From Chlorocebus sabaeus (lineage: Eukaryota; Chordata; Mammalia; Primates; Cercopithecidae), in contig NC_132910.1 in NCBI RefSeq assembly GCF_047675955.1, positions 109,537,143 through 109,601,142 of the forward strand: DNA of 64,000 nucleotides, given 5' to 3'. This document shows, piece by piece, positions 43,972 to 56,356 of this stretch. Positions within the stretch are counted from its first letter, which is position 1. The number at the start of each line of letters is the position of its first letter. Both the position numbers and the translations under genes were made by a program. The notes beneath the pieces were generated by a model. The model saw only the letters and a list, made by a program, of their open reading frames with translations, did no database searches and was not told the DNA's origin.

Positions 43972-44251
43972 AGACAGAGTCTCACTCTGTTGCCCAGGCT
44001 GGAATGCAGTAGCACTATCTCGGCACACTGCAACCTCGCCTCTGAAGTTCAAGCAATTCTCCTGTCTCAGCCTCCAGAGTAGCTGGGACTACAGGCATGC
44101 GCCAGAACGCCCAGCTGTTTTTTTTATTTTTAGTAGAGACAGGGTTTCACCATGTTGGCCAGGCTGGTCTTGAACTCCTGACCTCAAGTGATCTGCCTGC
44201 CTCGGCCTCCCAAAGTGCTGGGATTACAGGCATGAGCCATCACACCCAGCC
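43933..44251 (-). mobile_element. Alu with 38-T tail
   Basis: Full-length minus-strand Alu; T run 43933-43970. Confidence 0.94.
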
Positions 44252-44340
44252 AACAATGATATTTTTTATGCCCAAACATCTAAGTTCCATTTTTCTGAGC
44301 TACTTCTGGTGCCCTCTTCTTTCCCCCTCCTCTCTGACCT

Positions 44341-44597
44341 GGTTGTTTTGTTTTGTTTTTCTTTGAGGTGGAGTCTCGCTCTGTTACCCAGGCTGGAGTG
44401 CAGTGGTGCAATCTCGACTCATTGCAACCTCTGCCTCCCAGGTTCAAGCGATTCTCTGGCTAATTGTTGTATTTTTAGTAGAGATGGGGTTTCACCATGT
44501 TGGCCAGGCTGGTCTCAAATTCCTGACCTCAAGTAATCCACCCGCCCCAGGCTCCCAAAGTGCAGGGATTACAGGTGTGAGCCACCACACCCAGCCC
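44341..44597 (-). mobile_element. Alu with ~45-bp deletion
   Basis: Minus-strand Alu with tail ttgttttgttttgtttttct. The ctcctgcctcagcctcc through ccggc segment is absent between aagcgattct and ctggctaatt. Confidence 0.9.
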
Positions 44598-45295
44598 TGA
44601 CCTGATTGTGTTTTAGAGATCCTGGGACATCCCTTCCTACAACCTTAGAAATTTTCTTGTTGCTTTTCTTCATTGCATCTTCTCTCCTGTATCTTCTATT
44701 TTCTTGTTTTACTTCCCTATTTTGCTAACCACAGTAAGAAAGGATGCAGATGGTGTAATGTTTAAGACCTCATACATCTGAAAATGTGGGTATTCTCTAT
44801 GACTTGATTTATAGTTTACTTTGATAAAGGATTCTATGCTAAAAAGTTTTCCCTCTGAATTTTTTACATTGTACTCCATTATCTTCAATCATCAAGGGTG
44901 GCTGGTGATAACTCTAACGCTTTTCTGAGTCCTGTTTCTTTTTTTTTTTTAATGATCAGCTTTGTCTCTCTGAAAGATTTTAGAATTATTTTCCTTATCC
45001 AAGATGTTCTGAAATTTGATGATGATGTGTCCTGAAATTGTTTTGTTTTTACATTATTCTGGGTGGGCCCTATCAATATGAGGACCTCTATCCTTCAGTT
45101 CTGGGAAATTTTCTTCTATTATTTCTTTGATGATTTGTTCCCCATCTGTTTTCTCTGATCTTTCTGAAACTCCTATTTTATTCACATCACCATATATTTA
45201 ATTTTCAGAGCTCTTTCTTGCTTTCCTTTTTCATGGCTTCCAATTTGTTTTATAGACATATCTTTTTGTCTCTTTTACATTAATCAGTTATAGGG
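44598..45295. mobile_element. Possible old L1-like sequence
   Basis: T-rich phrases such as tcttctattatttctttgat and ttgttccccatctgttttct resemble antisense L1M text. Low certainty. Confidence 0.4.
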
Positions 45296-45613
45296 TTTTT
45301 TTGTTTTTGTTTGTTTTTTTGTTTTTTTTTTGAGATGGAGTTTTGCTTTGTTGCCCAGGCTGCAGTGCAGTGGTGTGATCTCAGCTCACTGCAACCTCCA
45401 CCTCCTGGGTTCAAGCAATTCTTGTGCCTCAGCCTCCCGAGTAGCTGGGATTGCAGGCACACGCCACCACTCCTGGCTAATTTTTGTATCTTTCGTAGAG
45501 ATGGGCTTCACCATGTTGACCAGGCTGGTTTTGAACTCCTGGCCTCAAGTGATCCACCCACCTCAGCTTCCCAAAGTGCTGAGATTACAGGTGTGAGCCA
45601 CCATGCCTGGCCT
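45296..45613 (-). mobile_element. Alu
   Basis: Full-length minus-strand Alu with a (tttg)n-type tail. Confidence 0.93.
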
Positions 45614-46002
45614 ATTATCTTTTTTTTTTGAAGTTGCCTTCTCCTTGCACTGTCTCCACTCCTCCCGGTCCCTCTTAGTTCTGAGTATGTATTTTCCTTA
45701 CCATTTTGGAGGTATTCATCAAATGTCTAGTGATTCCTGGATTACCCTTCATATTTAAGAATGACACCGCAAACACTTGAAGTCTCTGTATGGAGTACTG
45801 ATTTATGAAGTTCACGAATAGATGCTCCAGCAGTGAACCATCTCTTCACTGAACTTTCCCAGCTGTAAATGTCTGGAGAGCTTTTCTCTGCCACCATTCC
45901 ACTTCTCCAGGAGCTGAGCATTCACTTGATTCTCCTCTTTTGGTCCACTGAGGGACAGTTGTCCATCCGTGCAGGGTAGGTGCGGAAAGGAACCTGGGGT
46001 CA

Positions 46003-46312
46003 GCCAGGCGTGGTGGCTCATGCCTGTAATTCCAGCACTTTGGGAGGCTGAGGCAGGTTGATTACCTGTGGTCAGGAGTTCGAGACCAGCCTGCCCAACT
46101 GGTGAAACCCTACCTCTACTAAAAATACAGAAATTAGTTGGGTGTGGTGGTATACGCCTGTAGTCCCAGTTAACTGGGAGGCTGAGGCAGGAGAATCACT
46201 TGAACCCAGGAGACAGAGGTTGCAGTGAGCCAAGATGGCACCAATGTATTCCAGTCTGGGCAACAGAGCAAAACTCCATTCTAGAAAACAAAACAAAACA
46301 AAAAACAAAACC
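46003..46312 (+). mobile_element. Alu
   Basis: Full-length Alu with tail acaaaacaaaacaaaaaaca. Lies 110 bp from an Alu in the opposite orientation. Confidence 0.93.
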
Positions 46313-46419
46313 TGGGGTCTATTTACTTTACATGTAGACTTTCAAACATCTCTCATATTTTGAGCCTACATACCTGATCTATCCTTTAGTGACACTTCCT
46401 ATATCCCAAATGTTGACAC

Positions 46420-46712
46420 CTTTTTTTTTTTTTTTTTTTTTTTGAGACGGAGTCTCGCTCTGTCGCCCAGGCTGGAGTGCAGTGGCGCAATCTCGGCTCA
46501 CTGCAAGCTCCGCCTCCCGGGTTCACGCCATTCTCCTGCCTCAGCCTCCCGAGTAGCTGGGACTACAGGCGCCCACCACTGCGCCCGGCTAATTTTTTCT
46601 ATTTTTAGTAGAGACGGGGTTTCACCATGGTCTCGATCTCCTGACCTTGTGATCCGCCCGCCTCGGCCTCCCAAAGTGCTGGGATTACAGGCGTGAGCCA
46701 CCGTGCCCCGCC
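46420..46712 (-). mobile_element. Young AluY with a 12-bp deletion
   Basis: Near-consensus AluY (gcaagctccgcctcccgggt, then gttcacgccattctcctgcc) flanked by the perfect repeat ccaaatgttgacac at 46406-46419 and 46713-46726. Between ggtttcacc and atggtctcg it lacks exactly the 12 nt of the AluY consensus. Confidence 0.95.
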
Positions 46713-46729
46713 CCAAATGTTGACACTTT

Positions 46730-47540
46730 AAGGGATCTCTGAGGGGAACTGGCCCCTATCTTTACACTTAGGTTTTGACCTCTTCCTCTCTGCTAAGTTA
46801 ATTACTACTCCTTCACCCATTTTCCATCTTCCAAACATGTGTCTTTGTCCAAATACTTGTTGAAATCTCTAATTCTAATTGTCTCTCCCTTCTCTTTGTC
46901 TTTATTATTGTAGATTAATGTGTTTTTATTCCTCTACTGTCATTTATTGGGCTTTGAAGAAGTGAGAGGTGGGAAAGGGAATGCTTGTGGTGAAATTACA
47001 ATCTGTAAATGGAATTCCTAAGTAACTCTTGTGCCACACACGCTTGAGGGTCACTGGCTAGAATACAGTGGGTGCTGGAATACTGGCTAACTATTGACTA
47101 ATTATGTCATGAACTAGATGAATTTAGAAAGAATTAAATATTTAGAAGCAGCAAAATTTATATTTGTTGAACTACTGACCTAAGGAGTCTCATCAGATCC
47201 CAAAATAAAAATCCCTGCTAAATAAATAAATAACAAGAAAGAAAAAGAAGGAAGAAAGAAAGGTCCTAAGTATGTTAACTATACCTATTTTATCTATCCA
47301 GGTTATGGAATAGATGCCTTATTATATTCATCTTTGTACTTTTCTGCATTTTCTAAATTTTATGCAGTGTGCATGACTGCATGTACGGGAGAGTTTCTGT
47401 ACCTCTCTCAACACCTCACCTCTAGAGGTAAAATAAAGTCCAGAGTCTGAAACATATACATTAATTGAACAAGCTTTTATTGAGTGCCTAAGCCAAAGTT
47501 AAATACCACAGAAGCATTAAGAAATAGGTAAATATTTTCT
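46730..47540. other. Unique intergenic DNA with a short purine-rich repeat
   Basis: (AAAT)n/(GAAA)n tract near 47220-47262; otherwise nothing recognised. Confidence 0.4.
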
Positions 47541-47806
47541 CGCTTTTTTTTTTTTAAGACAGGTTGTCACTGTTACCCAGACTGAAATGTAGTGGCGCAA
47601 TCTCAGCTCATTGCAACCTCAACCTCCTGGGCTCAGTTGATCCACTCCACCACGTCTGGCTACTTTTTGTATTTTTTTCATAGAGGCAGAGTTTTGCCAT
47701 GTTGCCCAGGCTGGTCTCGAACCCCTGGTCTCAAGTGATCCGCCTGCCTTGGCCTCCCAAAGTACTGGGATTATGGGATTACAGGTGTGAGCCACTGCAC
47801 CTGGCA
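47541..47806 (-). mobile_element. Alu with target-site duplication
   Basis: Diverged minus-strand Alu with internal deletion, flanked by taaatattttct at about 47529-47540 and 47809-47820. Confidence 0.92.
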
Positions 47807-47961
47807 GCTAAATATTTTCTGAATCATAACCTGAAAAGCTATTAAAAAAAAAAAAAAAAGTTTGGGTTGGGAGAAGAAAGTGTCTTGGGAGCAATTTTTT
47901 TAAACTGAGAAGGCATGGAATCATATGAACATTTTTACATTTGTTTTAAAAAATGTATTCA

Positions 47962-48260
47962 GGGCCGGGTGCGGTGGCTTATGCCTGTAATCCCAGCATG
48001 TTGGGAGGTTGAGGTGGGCGGATCACCTGAGGTCAGGAGTTCGAGACCAGCCTGGCCGTAACGGAGAAACCCCGTCTCTAAAGATACAAAAATTAGCTCG
48101 GCATGGTAGCACACGCCTGTAATCCCAGCTACTCAAGAGGCTGAGTGAGGCAGAAGAACTGCTTGAACCCAGGAGGCAGAGGTTGCAGTGAGCCAAGATC
48201 ACGCCACTGCACTCCAGCCTGGGTGACAGAGTGAGACTCTGTCTCAAAAACTAAAAAAAA
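47962..48260 (+). mobile_element. Alu with target-site duplication
   Basis: Flanked by aaaaaatgtattc on each side (47948-47960 and about 48254-48267). Confidence 0.93.
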
Positions 48261-48269
48261 ATGTATTCT

Positions 48270-49265
48270 GTGCCTAATATCTCACAGAATCTATGCATGG
48301 AGTTAGAGATGCAAAAATCCAAAAATCCCCCATTTCATCCCTTAAGAAAGATCTGTGGTCATCATGTAGTAGGTTCCTGAATAATACTCAGGAAAAATAT
48401 AGCTGTCTGCATTTTGTAATTTATAAATTAATTTATATGCAGCCAATTCTCGTGGATGTTTGGCCAACAGTCATTTTCCTCACTCCCCCTTCTCTTTTTG
48501 AGAGACTTGGTTTTGTTCTGGTATCACTCCACCAGGTGACTCAGGGAATAGTCTCATTAGTCCAAGACAATCATAATAACACCACATCCCCCTTGCCAGT
48601 GATTAGATGCTGCAGAGCTTCTGAGAAAATGAAACACACAGGAAGAAACCAGCCCCATCTCCTGCTGGATATAGTTGCACCTACACATAGTCTCCAGAAG
48701 TGTGAGGCCATCTTGGTGCCAGCTCGAGGAAGAATTTAACACACAGAGGAGAGCAGAGCCAAGGGAATCCCAGAGAAGCAGGTGTGGCTCTAGTATGCCA
48801 TGACTGGCCCCTGTACTACCTTTAGACCTAATATTTTATGAGGTAAAATATCCTTTTATTGTTTAAGCCAATTTGGGCTGGAGCTTCTATTACTTGAAGT
48901 AAAAGGCAATAACTGATACAGTCTGCTTTGTCTCAGGAAGGGGATTTGGTATAAGAGGGAAAAGAGAGGAAGCGGATAGTATTACATGTTAGGTGATTCA
49001 GAAAGGCAAAATTCACATTCGGGGTAGGAGACCCAATTTGGTGATGCTGAAGCAAAAGGGCTTTGGGGTTAAGCCAGGTAATCAAAAACAGAAGTCTAAG
49101 TCCCCTATACGATCAGTTTCCTAATGGCGACTTACAACAGAACAGCAATGATCTCTTCTTCCTCCCAAAATAAATAAATGGAAAAAGTTAAGAAAGTCTT
49201 CCTCATCTAGCAATTTCCATGGCAAATCCTTTTGTGAGGGTCTAGAGCTTACCATGGTGTAGGGA
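48270..49265. other. Intergenic DNA, no gene recognised
   Basis: A 148-codon plus-strand open frame (48293-48739) has no recognisable domain, weak start context and no splice or poly(A) support. The wording resembles degraded LTR sequence. Confidence 0.35.
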
Positions 49266-49597
49266 TTGCAAACTCCATTCATTTATTGACTCATTCATTC
49301 ATTCAGTCAACAAATACATATCTGAGGAGATACCATGTGCCAGGCGTATTAGTCAACAAGTCAGACATAGTCCCTGACCTAAAGGAATATATGTTTAGTG
49401 TGGGACAAAGGTGTTATAAATTTATTTATTGGTTAATTACAAATTATGGTAAGTGCTTTAAAGAAATAGAAAAGGGTGCTATAACAGAAACACTGGGGGC
49501 ACGGTGGAGGCCTTTAATTAAGAACATAGATTGAGGGAATCAGCCAGTCAACATGTGAATAAGTGACATTAAGTTGAGACCTGAAAGATAAATGGGA

Positions 49598-49898
49598 GTG
49601 CTGGGTGCAGTGGCACATACCAGTAATCCCAGCACTTTGGGAGTCTGAGGCCAGTGGATTGCTTGAGCTCAGGAGTTTGAGACCAGCCTGAGCAACAAGG
49701 CAAAACCCCATCACTACAAATACAAAAAAATTAGCCAGGTGTGATAGTGTGTGCCTGTAGTCCCAGCTACTCAGGAGGCTGAGGTAGGAGGATCGCCTGA
49801 GCCCAGGAAGCAGAGGTTGCAGTAGGCCAAGATCACGCTACTGCCCTCCAGTCTGGGTGACAGAGTGAGACCCTGTCTCAAAAAAAAAAAAAAAAAAA
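49598..49898 (+). mobile_element. Alu
   Basis: Full-length Alu inserted in the ancient repeat; 20-A tail. Confidence 0.93.
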
Positions 49899-50695
49899 AG
49901 ATAGGAGTTAACCAGGCAGAACTGTGGGATGGGGGTGGGTGGGAGCATTCCTGACAGAGGAGGCTTGGTTGAAGAAATGAAAGCACACCAATGTGACTGG
50001 AAGACAGCAAGGGTGAAGTCAGGGGTGGGTGATGTGAGATGAATTTGGAGAGGGAGGTGGGGACCTAAACCTCTCTTGGCAATGCTACGAATTTTGGATT
50101 TTACTAAGTGGGATGAGAAACCACTAAAAATTTTTAATCGAAGAAGGGATATGATAAAAAGTTACATTTATAAGTGATCCCTACAGCAGCTACACTAGAG
50201 TAGATAGGATTTGGGCAAGAAAGTAACCAATTACTACTGCCAAAGTCCAAGAGATAAACAGGGCTTGGACTAGGGTGGTGGCAATGAATAGAGAGATAAA
50301 TGGATGAGAAATATTTTGGGGATGATGAGAGAAATAGAAGGGTTAAGGATGCTTCGTAAGTTTCAGTTTAAAGAAATGTGTAGAAGGAAGGTGCCATTTA
50401 CTGGGATAGGGAAGATGGCAAAGGAAGCAGGATTTGGAACAAGCAAAGATCAAGAGTTCAGTGTGTGATGCTTTTAAGATATCCCAGTGGAGATATCAAG
50501 TAGGTAGCTGGTTGTAAAGTTCTGAAGAGAGGTCAGGATCAAAGGTTAAAAATTAGGTGTCATCGACAGATAAATGGCATTTAAAGTCGCAGGGATGGAT
50601 GAGTTTATCTAGTGAGCTAAAGAATACACATGAGAAGAATAGAAGTGAGAGAAGAGAAGCCCAAGGAATTTCATACTTTAAAGGATAAGAGAGTG

Positions 50696-50980
50696 GTTCA
50701 TGCCTGCAATATCCCAGCACTTTGGGAGGCCGAGGCAGGAGGATCGCTTGAGCCCAGCAGTTCTAGACCAGCCTGAGCTACATAGTGAGAAACCATCTCT
50801 AAAAAAAGACCTGAAAAAAATTAGCTGGGTGTGGTGGTGAGTGCCGGTGGTCCCGGCTACTCAGGAGGCTGAGGCAGGAGGACTGCTTGAACTCAGTAGG
50901 TCAAGGCAGTAGTGAGTGTTTGTGCCACTGCACTCCAGCCTGGGCAACAAAGCAATATACTGTTTCTAAATAAATAAAGG
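50696..50980 (+). mobile_element. Alu
   Basis: Alu lacking the first ~10 bp of its head; tail aaataaataaag. Confidence 0.9.
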
Positions 50981-51274
50981 ATGGGAAAAGAAGACCCAAT
51001 AGTGGAGAATGAGCAGCCTACAAGTTTAGTTAAAACTAGAAGAGGTCTGCGACACTGAAAGATGAAAGTTTCCCAAAGGAGAAATGGTCAGTTGAATTGA
51101 TTGCAGAGAAGAGAAAAATGTCCCTTGATTTCAGCACCATGGAGTCACTGATTGTCACTCTAAGGTTGTCAGGTGGATGGAGTTCTGCTGCAAATACCAA
51201 AAGAATCAATTTATAGGATTCATTAGATTCAATGTTAGATTTTGAGGTTGTCTTCCCTGAGAGCTTCTGCTTTT

Positions 51275-51577
51275 ATTTGTTGTTGTTGCTTGTTTTTAAG
51301 CAGGGTCTCCCTCTGTCACCCAGACTGGAGTGCAGTGGCATGATCAAGGCTTACTGCAGCCTCAACTTCCCAGGCTTAAGTGATTCTCCCACTTTAGCTT
51401 CCCGAGTAGCTGGGACTACAGGTTCATGCCACCATGCCTAATTTCTTTTTAACTTTTTGTAGAAACACAGTCTCACTATGCTGCCCAGGCTGGTCTTTAA
51501 CTCCTGGGCTCAAGGAATCCTCCTGCGTCGGCCTCCTAGAGTGCTGGGATTACAGGTGTGAGCCACTGTGCCTGGCT
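51275..51577 (-). mobile_element. Alu (J-type)
   Basis: Diverged minus-strand Alu with tail tgttgttgttgcttgttttt. Confidence 0.9.
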
Positions 51578-52167
51578 GGTTCTAATTGCTTATAAGGATG
51601 GCTATTTCATTATTTTCATTCTTTCTTAGTCTCTTACTTTTCCCAAATATGTAAATTTCCATTTTAAAACACATAATAAAACTCTGTCTTGCAAGTCCCA
51701 CATAGGTTCCACTGGACCCTTTCATAACTTAACAGGATCTTGGTGATTCTGATTTCCTCTAGCTCCAGAAATTTTGCTATATCACTATCCTAGGGATTAT
51801 TTCAACATTTTTCAGCAATTTCCAACTGTATAAGACAAGACAAAAATAGTAAAGTGGGTGCTATAACAGAAACACTGGGAACAAAAGTGAAATAAATCGC
51901 CATTAGATGATTCTTCTGTTATCTTATTGTAATGCCCCAAACACTGTATCATCTTTTAAGAGGGCAGGAAAAAAATCTGGAGACATTATTTTTATAGTAT
52001 TTATTTATTTATTTTTTAAAGTTTTCATTGGTAAATATTCAGAATTTTTCATTTTTTCCCATAATGGCAAATAGAAGAAAATTGATAAAGAAAAATATTT
52101 CTAATAATTAGAAAAAGCAGATGTCTAATGCAAAAAGACAGAGGACTCTATACTTTAAAGATGATGG
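51578..52167. other. Unique intergenic DNA
   Basis: Contains (TTTA)n near 51999-52016; shares gtgctataacagaaacactg with 49478-49497, which may mark another piece of the ancient repeat. Confidence 0.4.
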
Positions 52168-52479
52168 TGAAATTTTATTTATTTTATTTTATTTTAGAGA
52201 CAGGACCTTGCTCTGTTGCCCAGACTGGAGTACGGTGGTATGATCATAGCTCACTGCTTCCTTGAACTCCTGGGCTCAAGTGATTCTCCTGTCTCAGCTT
52301 CTTGAGTAGGTAGGACTATGGGTATATACCACCATGCCCGGCTATTTTTTTTTACTTTTTGTGGAGAGAGGGTCTCATGCTGTTGCCCAGACTGGTCTTG
52401 AACTCCTGAGCTCAAGCAATCCTCCACCTAGGCCTCCCAAAGTGCTGGGATTTATCAGTGTGAGCCATCGTGCCTGGCC
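52168..52479 (-). mobile_element. Alu (J-type)
   Basis: Diverged full-length minus-strand Alu with a (TTTTA)n tail. Confidence 0.92.
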
Positions 52480-53022
52480 TGAATGAAACATGTAAGTGAA
52501 ATCTCAGACTATGAGTCTTTAGATGATGATATCCTAGATACATTTTCTCAAACTCAATAACTGACAATTCAACAACATATACCTAAGGATAAAAAGGAAA
52601 TAGGGTATTCTCATCCACTTTGACATTTAATAGGAATTACTTCCTTATTCAATATTTTGCAACAAGAACCTGAGCCATCCTAAAAAAGTGTGATAGACTG
52701 TCATCTTTCATGATGTGCATCCAGTATACTTCATATAGTTTATAAGATAACAAATGATAAAGACAGATGTATATATACAAAGGTGAAGGGAAGGAAATCT
52801 ATAAGGAGGAGATGAAAAAATTCACTGGATTGCTAATTCTAATTGGTGTTTATAAATCTAAAAATGAAAATATTTTGCAGCTAAGAAACAAAGAAAATAA
52901 CTACTGTCTCTTCAACAAAATGATGAGCCATCAAAGTTTTCAAAAGCACTGCTTTTTTTTTTGTTCAAGTGCAAGCAGCACAAAGGTAATGATCAGTTAG
53001 AATCATTAGAGATGTATTTGAG

Positions 53023-53295
53023 GCCAGGTGTGGTGGCTCACACCTGTAATCTCAGCACTTTGGGAGGCTGAGGCAGGTGGATCACTTGAGGTCATGAGTT
53101 CAAGACCAGCCTGGCCAACATGGTGAAACTCTGTCTCTAATAAAAATACAAAAAATTAGCCGGTCTTGGTGGTGGGTGCCTGTAGTCCTGGATGGTTAGG
53201 CATGAGAATTGCTTGCACCCAGGAGGCGGAGGTTACAGTGAGCTGAGATTGCGCCACTGTACTCCAGCCTGGGTGACAGGTTGAGACTCTGTCTC

Positions 53296-53323
<28 letters not shown>
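53023..53323 (+). mobile_element. Alu with target-site duplication
   Basis: Full-length Alu, ~27-A tail, with gtatttga repeated on both sides (53012-53019 and 53324-53331). Confidence 0.93.
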
Positions 53324-53326
<3 letters not shown>

Positions 53327-53334
53327 TTTGAAGC

Positions 53335-55770
53335 CTGGAATCAATAGTTATAAGATGATTGTGTTCCTGGTTCACACATGCTAATTGATAAGTAGTCAGT
53401 TACGTTCAAAGAACACTGTCCACTTAGGGTAAATAATCCTTCAAATGCAGGAAAATATAGAATAAAAAAATGGGTTTGCTATATTTAAATTAAAAATTTT
53501 TTAAAGAATTATTTTTCACTACTCCTTTAATCTTAGTTTTGTAAATGATTTGCAAAATGACTTAACGGTATGAAAAACCAGAACCAGGACCATTGGTGGC
53601 GAGTATTTTCTCTGGCATATTGACAGATAAACAGATTGGCATTATTTGTCTCACATAACAAGCAATAAAGAAGACAGAAAACAAGAACCTGCCTCAGCCT
53701 CTTATAGACTGGTCTATAAGAAAATAGAAATATTATCTCACCTAATGGAGAGTGTCAGGTTAGGGTAGAGGGACTGTGGCTCAATAATGCCATCAAGGAC
53801 CCAGCTCGCTTCTATGTCTCTTTGCCAACTCCAGTTCTGGTTTCATCTTTAGTCTTGTAGCAAGATGGCATTAGACCTAGACATATAACATCCAAAGGAA
53901 GAAAAAAACCCACTCTCTCTCTCTCTATTAAGAGTGAGGAAACTTTCCAGAATTACTCCTTTTCCTACAGCTCCCTTCTCTCTTGCCTCCTGCTAGGAAT
54001 AAGGGTAACAGGTATTACACAGGCTACAAACAGTATCAATGCCAGTATAATTGCAGAAGCAGAACTAAAATGACTTACATAATACCCAGGAATTGAGAAC
54101 TGTCACCAGGACTCAGAATGGACTGGACTAAGTAAGTCAGCCCTTTACAACTTCCCCTTTCCCATTTTAGTGTTGTTCTGTCATCTCCAAGCATTCAGGA
54201 TATTGTCTTATTCCCTGCTCCTCTTGACAGCTGCATACAGGAACAGCCAGCTGGTATATTTTCCAAGATAGGGTGAGTGGGAAGAGGTGAATAAAGGAGA
54301 TGTATGGAACTGGGCGATGGACCACGTGACCAGTTCTGGAGACTGAGATTATGACAAGCCTCTGGGACCAGGCAGTGACCAATGGATGATGGGCAAAAGA
54401 TTGGGTTTTTATAGCGACTTTGAACAGCCAAGAAAAAATAAAATAAAAAACAAGAAGACTGGGAGAGCTGGCTAGAACTGTCTCCCACAACTTTTTTGGC
54501 TAGGATTTTTGTATACTTTAAAAATCCAAAGCAGAAGGTGTGACCAGAACCAGGATGAGGAAGAATGCGATGCTGAGAGGAAGCGAAGGGAGAAAGAGGG
54601 GAGAGGGGAAGCATTTTGGTTCCTTTTGTCTCCTTTAACTGAAGTCCTGGCTTTAATAGTTTTAAATACACACTCTTCCTTTATAGTTGCCCAGTCAAAA
54701 CCAAAATTGAAGATGATGGCTGGAGCAGGTTATGATTTTTTAATTGCCTCTTTTGGATGATCTTGTCTATTTGGACTGGGTTGGAACCAAAAGAGTCCTA
54801 GGAAGTGAGGAACGAGGCACAATATGTCAAATTCCTCTTCCATATGCAGTTACAAAAGCTGCTAGGCTCATGAGGAACATACAGATTTTAGTCTGGAGAA
54901 TAAAGGACATTTTCTGACCAAGGATGGAGTAAGAAAAGGTGGTGTGTTGCTGGCCATAGTATGACCTGGGACTGTGTCTGAAAGTCACAACGTATAAAGC
55001 CAATACCTTCTATATAGCATCCTGACCAACACTGGCAGCCCTATGAGGTAAAGGCCTTCAGTAAACAGAAATAGCAAAGTTGCAAATTAGGGTTCTGTGT
55101 ACACTCAGTTGTGCAAAAGGATGATTGCTCATCAGGATAAACACTTAATCCACCATTTTAACAGTAAAAGTCTGAAGGAAACAAATGACTAAGTTTCCAT
55201 TTCTACCACCTTTCTCTTACCTTTGTGAAATTTCAGCACATTATTCACAGCTAGTTCCCAACCAAGTCCAGAAACTAACACAATTTAAAAAAGAAAATGC
55301 AAAGTAAAATCGGCCCAGAATAGGTTCTTTTGATTACTTACGTTTTTGGAAATATATTTCCCTTTTTGAGTCTCCAAGAGTCCTACTCTCAACAAGTGTA
55401 AGAGAGCCCAGGTGAGTCACTGTTCACTACTCAAGGGGAAGCTAGAAGAGGCATGGTTGGGATCTTACTAACTTTATCTCTATTTCCCATCATCAGAAAA
55501 ATTCGTGAAGCCCAACACTCTAAAACATAGATTAAGAAGTTGCTTTGAGTCTGGTAACGTGTCCTACACTGGCTGTTTAGAGCCCTGCACCACCAAGGAT
55601 TAAATTCCAAAGGGGACTGGGGTGGGACAGGGCAGAAGAGTGGACTCAAACACACGAACTCCTCCCTTCCTCAAACCAAACGTCTGCCGCTGATACACCT
55701 TGATTGATTGTTAAATATGTATTAGGAAAAACAATGCCTTGTTATAAAATATCTTGTTTCTAAATCTATG
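53335..55770. other. Repeat-poor upstream flank of FNIP2
   Basis: About 2.4 kb without Alu or L1. A tctctctctctct tract lies near 53914-53926. No gene recognised; overlapping minus-strand frames of 107 and 158 codons (54167-54671) show no domain. Confidence 0.45.
54319..54332. promoter_or_regulatory. CACGTG E-box of CLEAR type
   Basis: CACGTG at 54323-54328 in the context ggaccacgtgaccag. Read on the minus strand it is GGTCACGTGG, close to the TFEB/TFE3 consensus GTCACGTGAC. Lies 2.4 kb upstream of the FNIP2 start codon. Confidence 0.4.
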
Positions 55771-55777
55771 TAGTGAG

Positions 55778-55781
<4 letters not shown>

Positions 55782-55812
<31 letters not shown>
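55782..55812. repeat. (TG)n microsatellite
   Basis: About 15 GT units, 0.9 kb upstream of FNIP2 exon 1. Confidence 0.95.
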
Positions 55813-55816
<4 letters not shown>

Positions 55817-56308
55817 AAAGGGGGGGCTTAACATTTCAAATGCAGCTTCTTATATAACCACGGTATGGTGGCCCAAGACGTCAAACAGAACAAATGATTT
55901 GGATAAACACTTTAAATTTTGTGAAAGCCTGGAGGAATCGAATCTGGATATAGAGAAAACCTGACAAAACCTTCAGTGCTATGTGATTCAGATCACAGCC
56001 CACCGAAGCGGTCACCGCACGTACCAAGCCCTCTCCCCTAGCACACGCCTTCTGTGAACGGGCTTTTCTTGTACCTGAACAAAGCGAGGACCCAAGTTCA
56101 GGGGCTTTGTCTCTAAAGAACAAAGATCGGCCTAGCTGCATGCTCGCTGTGCGAAAGAACTCAGGCTCCGTGGGAACCCCACGCCACTCGCGGAGCTGCG
56201 CCCTGGCTGCCGCTCCCGCCCCTCGGGCCCCTTTAAGTGCCGCGCCTGCCCCCGTTCGCGTCCCCCGCGTGCCCGAAGTACTGGGCCGCCCGCCCGCTCC
56301 GGGCCGCG

Positions 56309-56356
56309 CCTCCCGCCTCCCACCTCCCACCTCCCACCTCCCGCCTCCCGCCTCCA
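56309..56356. repeat. CCTCCC(A/G) 7-bp minisatellite, ~7 units
   Basis: Seven units of cctcccr in a row; the last unit is one base short. The minus strand therefore carries runs of three Gs spaced by GGA/GGT, the composition of a G-quadruplex. Confidence 0.93.

Larger units (their letters stand above)
49270..51190 (+). mobile_element. Ancient LINE-like repeat, copy 3 (split by two Alus)
   Basis: Phrases acaaatacatatctgaggag, gcattcctgacagaggaggc, atatcccagtggagatatca, agtaggtagctggttgtaaa and aattaggtgtcatcgacaga. Same family and orientation as copies at 22.4 and 33.1 kb. Confidence 0.6.

Noticed and set aside
54167..54671. Minus-strand frames of 107 and 158 codons upstream of FNIP2
   Set aside because: Overlapping frames of similar length, no recognised domain; length alone is not evidence in 64 kb.
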